Shown here piece by piece: positions 17,514-27,035 of a stretch of DNA of 64,000 nucleotides. Origin of the DNA: Clostridia bacterium (GTDB taxonomy: Bacteria; Bacillota; Clostridia; Acetivibrionales; DSM-27016); NCBI GenBank assembly GCA_026414765.1, contig JAOAIJ010000010.1, positions 1 to 64,000 on the forward strand. The letters run 5' to 3'. The stretch's first letter is position 1. Every line of letters starts with the position of its first letter. The position numbers and the translations under genes were made by a program. Below the pieces are notes generated by a model. It did not search any database, had not been told where the DNA came from, and worked only from the letters and a program-made list of their open reading frames with translations.

Positions 17514-17897
17514 TCATGGGGTTTGCACAATAACATATGCTACCGCATACTCGTGGCAGTGGGAGATGCTAAGAGATATTTCCTGTCCTCCAAGCTCGTT
17601 ATATATCTGTCTGGCTTTTCCCTTAAGAATAACATAAGGTTTTCCATAATCATCATTTAGAATTTCTATATCCTTTAGTTCGATTCCTTTTCCTATTCCC
17701 GTCCCAAAGGCTTTTGATACCGCTTCTTTTGCTGCAAACCTTGCTGCATAGCTCTGATACTTCACAACTTTTCTGCTTTCACAGTATAGAATTTCTCTAT
17801 CCGTATAAACTCTCCCCTTGAAAGCACCTCCGGTACTTTCAATAGACTTTCTTATCCTCTGAATCTCTATTATGTCAACACCACACAATATAGCCAA
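17514..17897 (-). CDS. acpS: Holo-[acyl-carrier-protein] synthase
   Basis: A 127-aa protein of the AcpS family. It has the N-terminal GVDIIEIQRI with the metal-binding Asp, the AARFAAKEAVSKAFGTGIG segment with the conserved Lys/Glu, and SISHCHEYAVAYVIV at the end. It transfers 4'-phosphopantetheine from CoA to acyl carrier protein for fatty acid synthesis. Its length is normal for the family. The start codon is TTG at 17897, supported by GGAAGGTG 7 nt upstream. It follows the GAF-domain gene on the same strand (22 bp gap). Confidence 0.95.
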   Translation of the reverse strand: MAILCGVDIIEIQRIRKSIESTGGAFKGRVYTDREILYCESRKVVKYQSYAARFAAKEAVSKAFGTGIGKGIELKDIEILNDDYGKPYVILKGKARQIYNELGGQEISLSISHCHEYAVAYVIVQTP

Positions 17898-17919
17898 ACA
17901 ATTACACCTTCCGTTCAGA

Positions 17920-19845
17920 CTAAAACAGTTTGAAGAATTCCTGAAAGCTCCTGAAATCCTTGCCTAGTTTTAATCTTTTTACATTAATATCATTAGAGCT
18001 TGCTATTTTTTTGAGCTTCTTGCCTATATCCTTATCATCGGAGCAAATTATGAATATATCGTTGTTTGAGAACGGATAAACCTTTTTAAAAGCTGTCTCC
18101 AGTTTCCCGACAATAGTATTCCCTTTAAATACAAATTTCCTTGTATCAACTACCTGCAGCACCTCCAAATCTAAAGAAAACTCCAATGCCTCACTTATGC
18201 TTTCCTTTAGATCCTTCTTGAACATCTCAATATAGTTAGGCAGTAAAAACCGCTTCTGTTCTTCTATTGTAAAAAGATTGCTCAATACAGGTGCAATATG
18301 TCCGGCGACGGTTTCCATGGTAAGAATGTTTTCTTCATCGTTTATAGCAGTTTTTTTGTATTTGAAGAAAATCAGTACCCCCAGGAGTTCTATCTCCAGC
18401 CTGTCCAGATATATGGGTATAATCAATATGCCCGAGCTATCCCCAATATCCTCTATCAGGGCTTTATCGATATATTTGAGGACTCCGTCTTCCCTTGCCT
18501 CGTATACCGTATCCCCCTCCATGACTCTTTTCCAGCTATCTGTAAGTTTTATCTCCCTTTTTTTGGTTGATATATTCAAGGTCTTTTCAACATGAAACGA
18601 TCCTTTTTCCTTATCAAATAAAGCTATTAAAGCCTTGTCCACAAGGAACGATATCTCAAAAGTCCTCAATGTCAGCTCTATAAGTGTCTGAACACTTGAT
18701 GAGCTGTTAATATTCTTCATCAAATCATTAAGGGAAGTAAGCTTTTCAAGCTTGCTCTGTATAATTTTCTTCTGTTCGTTTACCTGCTTGAACAGCTGAG
18801 CGTTGGAAAGGGCTATGTATGTGGCAGAAGCAAGACTTTCTATAAGTTCAAACATACCTGTCTTGTACTCCACTCCGGTGACAGATTGTCCGAGAGTAAC
18901 AAAGCCAAGTATCTTACCATTTTTTATGAGTAGAATTATGTAGTGGACTTTTAGTGCTTTAAGTCCGTCAATCCCCTCTGTAAAAAGGCTGTTAAAGTAT
19001 AAAACATCCCTCTTTTCAGAAGTATTTATTATAACCCTGTTTGTATCCACTCTCGCTTTTTTGTTTAAAGTCAGACCTGTATTGGAATCAATATCATTGT
19101 AGTATATATCTTTAAAGGCCTTCAGTATAAATTTTTCACTCTTTTCATCAAACAGTACAAACCCGGTAATACTGTTTTGAGTCAGTTCGGAAAAAACATC
19201 GACAGAAAGGTTGTATAATACATCGAGGCTTAATTCGCTTAAAAGCGCTTTTGATGATTGGTTTATGGCAAAAAGGTTGAATATCTTTTCATCAAGCTCC
19301 TTGTTTGCCTTCTGGAGCTCTTCATACCGTTTATAGTTCTCAAGTGCGTTATTAAGCAGCTTCATTAATGCTTCTGAAATTATGTAGTCTTCCTCGTTAA
19401 GCTGCCCAACCATCTTGTTGTCAATAAATATAAACCCAAACAATACGTTATCCATTATTAATGGAATTACAACCGAAACATTATACTTACTTAATATATC
19501 ACCTTCAAAAAACCTTTCCAGGTGCTCCCGGTCATGGAGTATACCTCCGTGTAATACTGCAAAGTTTTCAAGCTTTTCATTGTTTTTTACTATAGCTGCC
19601 CCATTTTCATAGCCTTTAAGCTTCCTCAGTATGTAGCTGTTACCTTGTAGCACAAAAACAGCAGAATGCTCAACAGTTAAGAGCTCATTTACAAAATCAA
19701 ATCCCGCATCCAAAATCTGATCAAAATTCAGCTTCTGAGAAAAAAACTCAATAGCCTGTATAAGACCTGCATATCTGAACAGTTTTGCAGAAAGCAGATC
19801 TTTTTTCTGTTCCTCAATTCTATCTAAAATGGAGTTGTATTCCAT
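17920..19845 (-). CDS. Multi-GAF-domain protein of unknown role
   Basis: A 641-aa soluble protein. Three GAF-type segments can be seen at about residues 35-175 (LTVEHSAVFVLQ...VSVVIPLIMDNVLFGFIFIDN), 195-345 (ITGFVLFDEKSEKF...IILLIKNGKILGFVTLG) and 370-530 (KALIALFDKEKGSF...LIIPIYLDRLEIELLGVLIFF). They are joined by helical linkers. The last 100 residues form a basic tail, VKRLKLGKDFRSFQEFFKLF at its end, that I do not recognise. There is no kinase, GGDEF or DNA-binding output domain, so its signalling mechanism is unclear. It sits between the FapA-like gene and acpS on the same strand. Clear AGGGGGAAAAGCT ribosome-binding site. Confidence 0.75.
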   Translation of the reverse strand: MEYNSILDRIEEQKKDLLSAKLFRYAGLIQAIEFFSQKLNFDQILDAGFDFVNELLTVEHSAVFVLQGNSYILRKLKGYENGAAIVKNNEKLENFAVLHGGILHDREHLERFFEGDILSKYNVSVVIPLIMDNVLFGFIFIDNKMVGQLNEEDYIISEALMKLLNNALENYKRYEELQKANKELDEKIFNLFAINQSSKALLSELSLDVLYNLSVDVFSELTQNSITGFVLFDEKSEKFILKAFKDIYYNDIDSNTGLTLNKKARVDTNRVIINTSEKRDVLYFNSLFTEGIDGLKALKVHYIILLIKNGKILGFVTLGQSVTGVEYKTGMFELIESLASATYIALSNAQLFKQVNEQKKIIQSKLEKLTSLNDLMKNINSSSSVQTLIELTLRTFEISFLVDKALIALFDKEKGSFHVEKTLNISTKKREIKLTDSWKRVMEGDTVYEAREDGVLKYIDKALIEDIGDSSGILIIPIYLDRLEIELLGVLIFFKYKKTAINDEENILTMETVAGHIAPVLSNLFTIEEQKRFLLPNYIEMFKKDLKESISEALEFSLDLEVLQVVDTRKFVFKGNTIVGKLETAFKKVYPFSNNDIFIICSDDKDIGKKLKKIASSNDINVKRLKLGKDFRSFQEFFKLF

Positions 19846-19927
19846 AGCTTTTCCCCCTCATTATTACACACATAAATGGATTTATCAGTAAGTCCCTTTA
19901 TAGCTGCAAGCACAAATGATCAGATCC

Positions 19928-21517
19928 CTATAGCTCTTTTAGCTCCCCATCCTGAACATAATAGCTTGTATTTGTGGTAACCACATTGATCTCCTTCACT
20001 ATCTTCTTTATTTCAAGCACCGTTGCTGGATAAGCCTTTTTCAAAATAGCAATCTCCCCTTCACCGTGAGTCTTGAGATAGTTTACCAATGCTTTCTTCT
20101 CATCTTCCAGATGCTTCAGGTCTTTCTTCAAGTCAAAAAACCTGTCTTTCGTATGCTCGTATATGCTGTTCTGCTCACGGGTGAGCTCTTGTGCTCCTGA
20201 AAAGATTGCTATCTCCTGTTTGCACTTGTTTAGATCATTTTTCATTACTTCCGCCCTTGAAATAACTTTTTCAAGACGGTCTCTCAAAAAGTTCCTGTCA
20301 AACCCTTTTACAGATATTACTGTCCGTTTCTCGCTTGCAGAGCCTATAATTGATGATACTACTTTTATTTCCGCTTCAATATTTCCTCCGATTATTTGCC
20401 CTTTAGGAGAATCCAGTATTACCTCTTTCGCTACAATATTACTATTTAAACAGTAAAACCCTATATGTACACTTCCCTCGCAAACTATGGTCGCATCAGA
20501 AACAAATTTTGTATATATATCCTTTTGGGATTTTATTACGGCCTTGTTCTTTCCCGCTATACCTCCCTTTATATATATGCTTCCTTCCCGGCTTACGATC
20601 TCCCTTACACTTCCTACCCCATAATCACCAAGAACTTCTACATCCTGGTCGGCTGCTATAGAGAAATTATCTTCAATAGAGCCTTTCACAGTCAGGAAAC
20701 CTTCAAAATCTATATTACCTGTTTTAAAGTCTACATTTCCCGTTATCTCCAGGTGATTGGAAACGCCTACCCTCTCCCCTTCGTAGAAGACAGCTCCGTC
20801 AAACAGGGCTTTAAGCGTTGTCACGCCATTTTCATATACTTCCCTTACGGACCTTTTATCAAAAAGGATGGGATATTTCTTTCCCGGCATAGGCATAACA
20901 GTGTCACCCCGGACTGACTTGCCCGGAGTTCCTAATGTAGGATCTGTCCTTTCACCCAGCCACTCTCCGGCCTGGACTTTGTTTATCAGATTAAGCTCAT
21001 AATGGTCTACATTTCCATCTTCCTTCGCTTCAGGCTTAGGTTCTCTCAATTCGTACATCTTTATTATGGAATCCTCGCCGTTAACGGGTGGAATTCCTTC
21101 AGCTATCAAAATCTGCTTATTGTTACACAACTGGTTTAGTATGACATCATGTTTTACACCAAATACTACTCCGTTTTCTCCCAGCTTCTTTAGTATTTCC
21201 TTAGCCAGTAAGGCTTTCTTGTCACTCTGGATTTCAGTTTCCATAACACAAAGCGTTATATAGGCTTTAAGTTCATCACTGGAAATATCCACAGTTATCC
21301 TTTCCTTTATCTCCCCGAATTTAACAGCAGGTTTGGGCGCAAAAACAAGAGCATTCTTTATGGCAATAAAGCTGGTAATCCTGATTTCATTATGCTCACT
21401 CATCAGCTTATTAAACTGCTCAACAGACATGCCGCTTTTGAAAGATTCAATATAAAAACCATCCTGACGTTTTGTTATCAATATGTGCTCAGAGGAGAAA
21501 ATGATATCTTGTTCCAT
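19928..21517 (-). CDS. FapA family protein (DUF342)
   Basis: A 529-aa protein of the FapA/DUF342 family. It has an N-terminal alpha/beta region (about residues 60-170), then a right-handed beta-helix-like central repeat (GDYGVGSVREIVSREGSIYIKGG, KAVIKSQKDIY, IVCEGSVHIGFY), and a C-terminal coiled coil (DRLEKVISRAEVMKNDLNKC onward). The family is also described as bactofilin-like polymers or flagellar assembly-associated proteins; the exact role is uncertain. Start: ATG 21517, chosen because the upstream extension is low complexity and lacks a ribosome-binding site. A TGTCGAA box lies 50 bp upstream. Confidence 0.8.
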   Translation of the reverse strand: MEQDIIFSSEHILITKRQDGFYIESFKSGMSVEQFNKLMSEHNEIRITSFIAIKNALVFAPKPAVKFGEIKERITVDISSDELKAYITLCVMETEIQSDKKALLAKEILKKLGENGVVFGVKHDVILNQLCNNKQILIAEGIPPVNGEDSIIKMYELREPKPEAKEDGNVDHYELNLINKVQAGEWLGERTDPTLGTPGKSVRGDTVMPMPGKKYPILFDKRSVREVYENGVTTLKALFDGAVFYEGERVGVSNHLEITGNVDFKTGNIDFEGFLTVKGSIEDNFSIAADQDVEVLGDYGVGSVREIVSREGSIYIKGGIAGKNKAVIKSQKDIYTKFVSDATIVCEGSVHIGFYCLNSNIVAKEVILDSPKGQIIGGNIEAEIKVVSSIIGSASEKRTVISVKGFDRNFLRDRLEKVISRAEVMKNDLNKCKQEIAIFSGAQELTREQNSIYEHTKDRFFDLKKDLKHLEDEKKALVNYLKTHGEGEIAILKKAYPATVLEIKKIVKEINVVTTNTSYYVQDGELKEL

Positions 21518-21566
21518 TTTAAGACCCCATTTGAATAGGATTTTTGTAGGTATGAATACATATATT

Positions 21567-21573
21567 ATTCGAC
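21567..21573 (-). promoter_or_regulatory. Spo0A box candidate upstream of the FapA-like gene
   Basis: A perfect TGTCGAA on the minus strand, 50 bp before the start codon, within an AT-rich promoter region. TGNCGAA is the Spo0A-binding consensus; a 7-mer alone is weak evidence. Confidence 0.4.
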
Positions 21574-21675
21574 ATAAAATAAATATTTCCTTTTTTTGTG
21601 ACAAAAAGGATTTCTATAAAATATGCCCTTGCTTCTTTGCCTTAAAGCAGAATATCAAACAAGTAACAGTATTTA

Positions 21676-22692
21676 CTATATTTTCCGTTTCCTCAATGCG
21701 TTGCCAATAGAAATAATAACCGTCCCTAACACAGCACCGGCAGTATCTATAAGCACATCTGTAAATTGTGAACTCCTCCCGGGAATATATAGTTGGTGCA
21801 ATTCATCAAATATAGCTAGAATTACACAAAGAAGCAATGTTAGTAGCATTTTTAGCTTTATTTTGAGTTTAAAAAAACTAAGAGCAATAAATATCAAAAA
21901 GGCTAATACTAAAAAGCTTGAAAAATGCAATACCTTTCTAAGTTTATAGTTATAATCTATTCCTAATGCGATTTTAGTTTTCAATACAGAATTAACCTTA
22001 TTGTCATTTCTCCAGTGAAATACAAACACATCGGAAGGGGTTATCATCAAATCAGAAAACTTATCTGATAAATCAAGCTTATTCCTCACCATTATACCGC
22101 TCTTTATCCGGCTGTTTGCTTTACTGCTATAATTGATTCTGGCGGAGATTGAAAAATCACCATATACCTCCTTGTATAAGTATCTAAATCCAGAACATGC
22201 ATCTACACCTGAGCTATTTATTATGTATTTATTTTCAACATATTCAGTACTACCTTGTAATTTAGCTTTACCTATATCGGCTTGCTTCCAAAAGCTTAAG
22301 TCCTGTATCTCTTTTGAATTGTCTATCGTGATTTTGTCAAAAATAGCAGAACTGAGGAGATTGGGGTCTGGAGATATTACAGCCATACCTATATAAACCG
22401 TATTATTTAGCGGGATATGGACAGGCTGACTGATTAATAACCATTTCTTATTATCTGCAGAACCATATGAGAATATTTTATCCCCTTTTCTTACTATCTT
22501 TAGGTATGTTCCCTCATAGTCCGGGAAAAACGTCCTTATGATTTCATCTTTAATTGTCTTTGTAATACTATTAGAAACAGTACCATTTTGGTTGGAAAAT
22601 AAAAATGACATTGAAACAAATATTACTACCAGTATGATGCTGGCACTTAATAAAGCTTTTTTTTTCATATTGTTTACGGAAACTCTTCCCAT
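21676..22692 (-). CDS. VanZ-like membrane protein with an inserted beta-sandwich domain
   Basis: A 338-aa protein. An N-terminal transmembrane helix (ALLSASIILVVIFVSMSFLF) is followed by about 200 extracytoplasmic residues, then the rest of a VanZ domain: RKVLHFSSFLVLAFLIF, LLLCVILAIFDELHQLYIPG with the conserved DExxQ, and FTDVLIDTAGAVLG. The insert has GDFSISARI and SGIMVRN (the first half of a DUF1349/LamG-like sandwich) but places them after GTYLKIVRKGDKIFSYGS and VYIGMAVIS, normally the second half. This suggests a circularly permuted domain. The gene closes the exopolysaccharide region on the same strand. VanZ proteins are linked to surface glycan or antibiotic responses; the function here is unknown. 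Confidence 0.7.
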   Translation of the reverse strand: MGRVSVNNMKKKALLSASIILVVIFVSMSFLFSNQNGTVSNSITKTIKDEIIRTFFPDYEGTYLKIVRKGDKIFSYGSADNKKWLLISQPVHIPLNNTVYIGMAVISPDPNLLSSAIFDKITIDNSKEIQDLSFWKQADIGKAKLQGSTEYVENKYIINSSGVDACSGFRYLYKEVYGDFSISARINYSSKANSRIKSGIMVRNKLDLSDKFSDLMITPSDVFVFHWRNDNKVNSVLKTKIALGIDYNYKLRKVLHFSSFLVLAFLIFIALSFFKLKIKLKMLLTLLLCVILAIFDELHQLYIPGRSSQFTDVLIDTAGAVLGTVIISIGNALRKRKI

Positions 22693-22735
22693 ATCCCTAT
22701 ACCCCTTGGCAAGTGTTGTAATCCACTGTTTTATT

Positions 22736-23956
22736 CTATAAACTTTTGAATAATGATAAATACTTCTCTATAGCCTGACCCTTTCGCAGATAAGTTTCCA
22801 GATACTTTCTTCCTCTGATTCCTGACATGGCCAGACTCACCTTGTCTGTATCAATAATAGCCTCAATAGTACTATGCAGCCTGCTATAATCACCTGGTTC
22901 AATGATACAGCCGCAACTACTGTTTTCTATTAGGCTTGCTGCTTCACTACCACCCTCAAGAATACCAAGTATGTATTTGCCTGATGCCATAACGCCGTAG
23001 ATTTTTGACGGAACAGACACCCCTTTGATACCTTTTTTATTTGCTACAATATGTACATCTGCGGCATTTAAAGAGTATATTATTTCCTCTTTCTTCTGAT
23101 AGGGTATAAATCTGATATTGTTTATACAATTTGTTTTTACCCATAGCTCCAGTTCTTCTCTTTTTGCTCCATCACCTACAAATGCGAATACTATATCTTC
23201 TCTATGTTTGAACTTGCCAAGCACCTTTATAATGTTTTCAAGATCATAATAGAGTCCTATATTCCCCGAATACATAATAATAAGTTTGTTGTCTATCCGG
23301 TATTTCACCTTGAACTCTTCGACTTTTTCATCTGCCAACGGATACACACATTCTTCGTCAATCCAATTGTTGATTAGAAAAATCTTACTGTCTTCTTCAA
23401 TTCCCCTTCTCCTCAGAGTTTCCTTCATATCGCTGCCTACAATAACTATTTTGTCTGCCTTTTTGCATGTACTTGTGTCTATCATTTTCAGAATTTTATA
23501 AATAAAGCTGAATTTGAAATATCCTACCGCCTCTGCCTGTTCAGGGTTAAAATCATGTATATTGTAAATAAATTTGGCCTTGTGAATTTTTTTTGCGTAA
23601 ATACCTTGAAGTCCTCCCAGTATAGGTGGTTGAGATATTGCTAATACGATATCTTGTTTTTCCAGCTTTCTTATAGCCTGTCTTACAAGAAAAAAATATT
23701 CAACTATATGCTTAATTCTGCTGAATTTGCTCCTCTTATCAAACGGCTTAGTTTTTATCCTTACTAACCTTAAGTTCTGATAATTCTCGTAATTAATCGC
23801 CTCACTATATTGATCGGTGTTAGACGATGGGACAGATGTAAGTACTGTAATACTAAAATCGTTTTGAAGTTCAGTACATAATTCTGTCAAAATCTGTCCC
23901 GTCGACTGTACATCCGGATAAAAATAATCTCCCATTACCAATATTTTTTTAGTCAC
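22736..23956 (-). CDS. Glycosyltransferase family 4 (WbuB-like)
   Basis: A 406-aa GT-B fold enzyme. The N-terminal Rossmann domain opens ILVMGDYFYPDVQSTGQILTEL, and the donor domain has IMYSGNIGLYYDLENIIKVL and GVSVPSKIYGVMASGKYIL, as in GT4 enzymes that use NDP-sugars, including WbuB-type fucosaminyl or fucosyl transferases. It would add one sugar to the lipid-linked repeat unit on the inner membrane face. The GTG start overlaps the 3' end of the acetyltransferase gene by 8 bp, with GGGAGGG upstream, indicating translational coupling. Confidence 0.85.
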   Translation of the reverse strand: MTKKILVMGDYFYPDVQSTGQILTELCTELQNDFSITVLTSVPSSNTDQYSEAINYENYQNLRLVRIKTKPFDKRSKFSRIKHIVEYFFLVRQAIRKLEKQDIVLAISQPPILGGLQGIYAKKIHKAKFIYNIHDFNPEQAEAVGYFKFSFIYKILKMIDTSTCKKADKIVIVGSDMKETLRRRGIEEDSKIFLINNWIDEECVYPLADEKVEEFKVKYRIDNKLIIMYSGNIGLYYDLENIIKVLGKFKHREDIVFAFVGDGAKREELELWVKTNCINNIRFIPYQKKEEIIYSLNAADVHIVANKKGIKGVSVPSKIYGVMASGKYILGILEGGSEAASLIENSSCGCIIEPGDYSRLHSTIEAIIDTDKVSLAMSGIRGRKYLETYLRKGQAIEKYLSLFKSL

Positions 23957-24500
23957 TTCTCAAGACCCTCCCTTTAACAGGTTTGCACGGAGTACCATAA
24001 CAAATCATGTTGTCAGGTAAATCATTAAAGACGCTGCTCCTTGCACCTACCACACAATTCTGTCCAATCACTACACCTTGTCCAACAAAACAATCAGCCT
24101 GTATCCATGCACCGTCTTTGACTGTTATAGGCTTAACGACAAGACCGAAGTAGGGGTCCTCTATATCATGGTTACCGGTACAGAGAAAGCTCCTTCTGGT
24201 TATTGAACAATTTGAACCAATTACTATTTTATCAAGGCTATATATCAGTACTTCATCGTCAACCCAGCTATTATCCCCTATTTCAACCTTCCAGGGATAA
24301 GTTATCTCACAAGTACGCCTGACTTTGACATTTTTACCTGCTTTACATCCGAAAAGCCTGAGCCAGAAAGCTCTGTACCCATACATGTTATGAAGGGAAA
24401 ACTTAAATAAGGTATGCTGCACTATGTACCAGATAAGCACAGTTATACTGCTTCTCCCACGGTCAAACCATTGCTGGTTATATTTGCTCAAATCAACCAT
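23949..24500 (-). CDS. WcaF-type hexapeptide-repeat acetyltransferase
   Basis: A 183-aa left-handed beta-helix acetyltransferase. It begins VDLSKYNQQWFDRGRS, as in colanic acid acetyltransferase WcaF and its relatives. The hexapeptide repeats are VEIGDNSWVDDEVLIYSLDK, IVIGSNCSITRRSFLCTGNHD, and WIQADCFVGQGVVIGQNCVVG. It likely O-acetylates a sugar of the exopolysaccharide. Start: ATG 24500, just after GGAGG; the upstream in-frame extension to 24560 would overlap the previous gene needlessly. Confidence 0.85.
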   Translation of the reverse strand: MVDLSKYNQQWFDRGRSSITVLIWYIVQHTLFKFSLHNMYGYRAFWLRLFGCKAGKNVKVRRTCEITYPWKVEIGDNSWVDDEVLIYSLDKIVIGSNCSITRRSFLCTGNHDIEDPYFGLVVKPITVKDGAWIQADCFVGQGVVIGQNCVVGARSSVFNDLPDNMICYGTPCKPVKGRVLRSD

Positions 24501-24556
24501 ATGAACCTCCACACCCACAAAATATCCCATTGTTACACTCTTTGATAATGAGGCTT

Positions 24557-25648
24557 TCAAATTAACTCATCATCAAATAATTTTTCTAAATTCTTTATGT
24601 AATGTTCCTGTAAGAAATATTTTTTTACTTTATCTCTATTATTTAGATAGATTTCTTTAAGCTTACCCCTGTCACTTGATATTTCTCTTATCTTGTCATA
24701 CATTTTTTTGTAATCTCCATATGGCACTAAAAACCCATTTTCCCTATCCGTAACCAAATCTGGAATGCCTGCATGCTTAGTAGTTATAATACACATACCG
24801 TCAGCCATAGCTTCTATTATGGATATGGGTTGTCCCTCTTTATTATAGTTTGTAGGCAGAATAAAAACATGGCTTCCTCTAAGTAATTCTCTTTTTTCTA
24901 ACCCTGTAACAATTCCCTTGTATTCTACAGTTTCTGATAATTGATGCTTTTTAGTAAAATCAAAAAAGTATTCCTCATCAGCCTTTGAGAAAAAACCTCC
25001 TGCAAAAATGAATCTATATTCTTCCAGCCTATTTTCTTTACAAATCTTTGAAATTTCAAGTACAGTCCTATAGCCTTTGCTCTCTATCATATTACTTAAG
25101 AACAGTATATTAACTGTTTCCAAGCAGTCTATTGACTGCAGCTTTTCATCAAACTCATACTCAGAAATAAATATTTCATCATCAATACAATTGCTGACTA
25201 TCTCAATTTTATGTTTTGGTAATATGCCTTCAAAGGAATTTTTAAGTGACTCTGAAAGGACAATAGCTTTATTTACATTTGAGAGTAATATCCTATTTAG
25301 GAACCGCATTACTATGCCCATATCAGATTCGTACAATCTTCCGTAGTACCCTCCATGAAGATGTATAATTATTTTCTTTCTTTTTAATAAGAGAATGAAT
25401 AGAATGCATAAATCTCTCAAGTTTCCGAATTTAGTCTGAGAAATTGTAAGGTAGTATAATTGGCTTCTGTTCAAGACAATATTCATCAGATTAAATAAAA
25501 ACTTCCAGTTCTTTGTAAGATCAATCATAGAAAATTTGTATTTTATTGATAGTCTGGAGTTATACAGCGTATCAAGAGCTTTTGAAAGACCATGAATAGG
25601 TGGAGGAAACTGTCCAATGATACATATCTTGGGTTTTATAGGAATCAC
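24557..25648 (-). CDS. Glycosyltransferase family 4
   Basis: A 363-aa GT-B enzyme with an N-terminal PKICIIGQFPPPIHGLSKA glycine-loop and a C-terminal donor-binding signature FVFILPTNYNKEGQPISIIEAMADGMCII, close to the EX7E motif of GT4. It would extend the repeat unit. The start is unusual: GTG at 25648 overlaps the AGAGGTG ribosome-binding motif itself, and the next codons ATT CCT ATA include rare start codons, so the true start may be 3-9 nt inside. It follows the polymerase gene by 20 bp. Confidence 0.84.
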   Translation of the reverse strand: MIPIKPKICIIGQFPPPIHGLSKALDTLYNSRLSIKYKFSMIDLTKNWKFLFNLMNIVLNRSQLYYLTISQTKFGNLRDLCILFILLLKRKKIIIHLHGGYYGRLYESDMGIVMRFLNRILLSNVNKAIVLSESLKNSFEGILPKHKIEIVSNCIDDEIFISEYEFDEKLQSIDCLETVNILFLSNMIESKGYRTVLEISKICKENRLEEYRFIFAGGFFSKADEEYFFDFTKKHQLSETVEYKGIVTGLEKRELLRGSHVFILPTNYNKEGQPISIIEAMADGMCIITTKHAGIPDLVTDRENGFLVPYGDYKKMYDKIREISSDRGKLKEIYLNNRDKVKKYFLQEHYIKNLEKLFDDELI

Positions 25649-25668
25649 CTCTGTCTAATTTATAAATT

Positions 25669-27015
25669 TTATTTAATACTGGTACTATATGTATCAATAG
25701 CAAGGCTATATATAAATACAAGGTAATACATGCCTATAACATCGGTTGTTGATATAGCCTGAAAAATAAAAACCGCAGAGGAGATTATTACAAAATCGGA
25801 TATAAAATTCAATTTTGAACCTCTTAACCTTCTAATACTTGTCCATGCATTTCTGATCAGTATAAGAAGCAAAATAACACCCAAAGCCCCGTAACCTGAT
25901 ACATAGCTCGGAATAAAAGCCCCTGCACCCGGCCATTTGGTGCGATCGTAATAAAGTTCTGCTGCCTCAAAGGACTGAAATCCCCAATCAGGGAAGTACT
26001 TAATATAGAAAAATCCTTGATTTCCATTGCCTACTCCTAGAATGGGATAATCTAAAACAGCCTTCATATTTGTATATATTGAGGTTGATCTTTGCATCGT
26101 TGATAAATTTTCTGAATCGGACAGCTTGACAAAGGTTGTCTGATATATTGTAGACTGCTCTATTGCCTCAAAATTATCAATTACAATCCATAACGCAATG
26201 ACGGCTACTAAAGCAGCTATTGTCAAATGTATATGTACCCGCCTTTTCTCCATACTCCGTTTTAAATCAAGCATATAGTAGCAAAGAACAGCAATGACGA
26301 AACCGATGTAACCGCTTGTGCTTTGCGTAAAGAATAATATAGGAAGATAGAGAGCTATAAGCAGTACTATAAAGGACTTCTTATACACGTTGTTCTTATA
26401 TATGGAAAACAACAATGGAAAAACATAAACACTCAGTAAACATCCGGCTTTTGAGGCTTCTGTACTTGTTAAGTTAATTTTACCTCTGTCCAATACATAA
26501 GGTATATCAACATTTTCCAGAAAACTCATAGCCAAGTTTAAAATACCAATATTAACCCGCATGAGCAATAGTTGTATATATCCATAAATCAGCAGCAAAA
26601 TAAAACTGAACATTATCCACCGGACAATTTTTTTCATGCCGACTTCGTTAAAAATATAGCTATTGTAAATAATTATCAGTATATATTGTGAGTAATAGAT
26701 CAGATATGGAAAAACTGCCTTGTATGTATCTCTCCCTATCAACACACCTAGATTTTCATGCAGCACCACAGCCATTAGCAAACTGGAAATATTCAAAATG
26801 GTAAGTATATAAACTGACATCTTAATTCTATAATCCAGATTTAGCCTTTTGGCTTTAATACAGCTAAAGACCATCAGTACCATTCCTAATATGTGTACAT
26901 AAAAAGATAAGGAATTACCCGCCGTGTATATCTTATCTTTTAAAAAAGTGATATTAGTTACGGGTAGGAAAACAATATATAATAAAATTATTACTCTTTC
27001 GATTTTTCCCATCAT
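25669..27015 (-). CDS. O-antigen ligase/polymerase-like membrane protein (Wzy)
   Basis: A 448-aa protein with about 11-12 predicted transmembrane segments and a long extracytoplasmic loop (about residues 280-375) that holds ILGVGNGNQGFFYIKYFPDW, as in O-antigen ligase/Wzy proteins. Sequence similarity in this family is low, so the call rests on topology plus context with Wzx (flippase) and Wzz (chain length). It would join repeat units at the outer face of the membrane. The start has two adjacent ATGs after AGAGGTCTT. Confidence 0.78.
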   Translation of the reverse strand: MMGKIERVIILLYIVFLPVTNITFLKDKIYTAGNSLSFYVHILGMVLMVFSCIKAKRLNLDYRIKMSVYILTILNISSLLMAVVLHENLGVLIGRDTYKAVFPYLIYYSQYILIIIYNSYIFNEVGMKKIVRWIMFSFILLLIYGYIQLLLMRVNIGILNLAMSFLENVDIPYVLDRGKINLTSTEASKAGCLLSVYVFPLLFSIYKNNVYKKSFIVLLIALYLPILFFTQSTSGYIGFVIAVLCYYMLDLKRSMEKRRVHIHLTIAALVAVIALWIVIDNFEAIEQSTIYQTTFVKLSDSENLSTMQRSTSIYTNMKAVLDYPILGVGNGNQGFFYIKYFPDWGFQSFEAAELYYDRTKWPGAGAFIPSYVSGYGALGVILLLILIRNAWTSIRRLRGSKLNFISDFVIISSAVFIFQAISTTDVIGMYYLVFIYSLAIDTYSTSIK

Positions 27016-27035
27016 AAGACCTCTTTACCATACTA

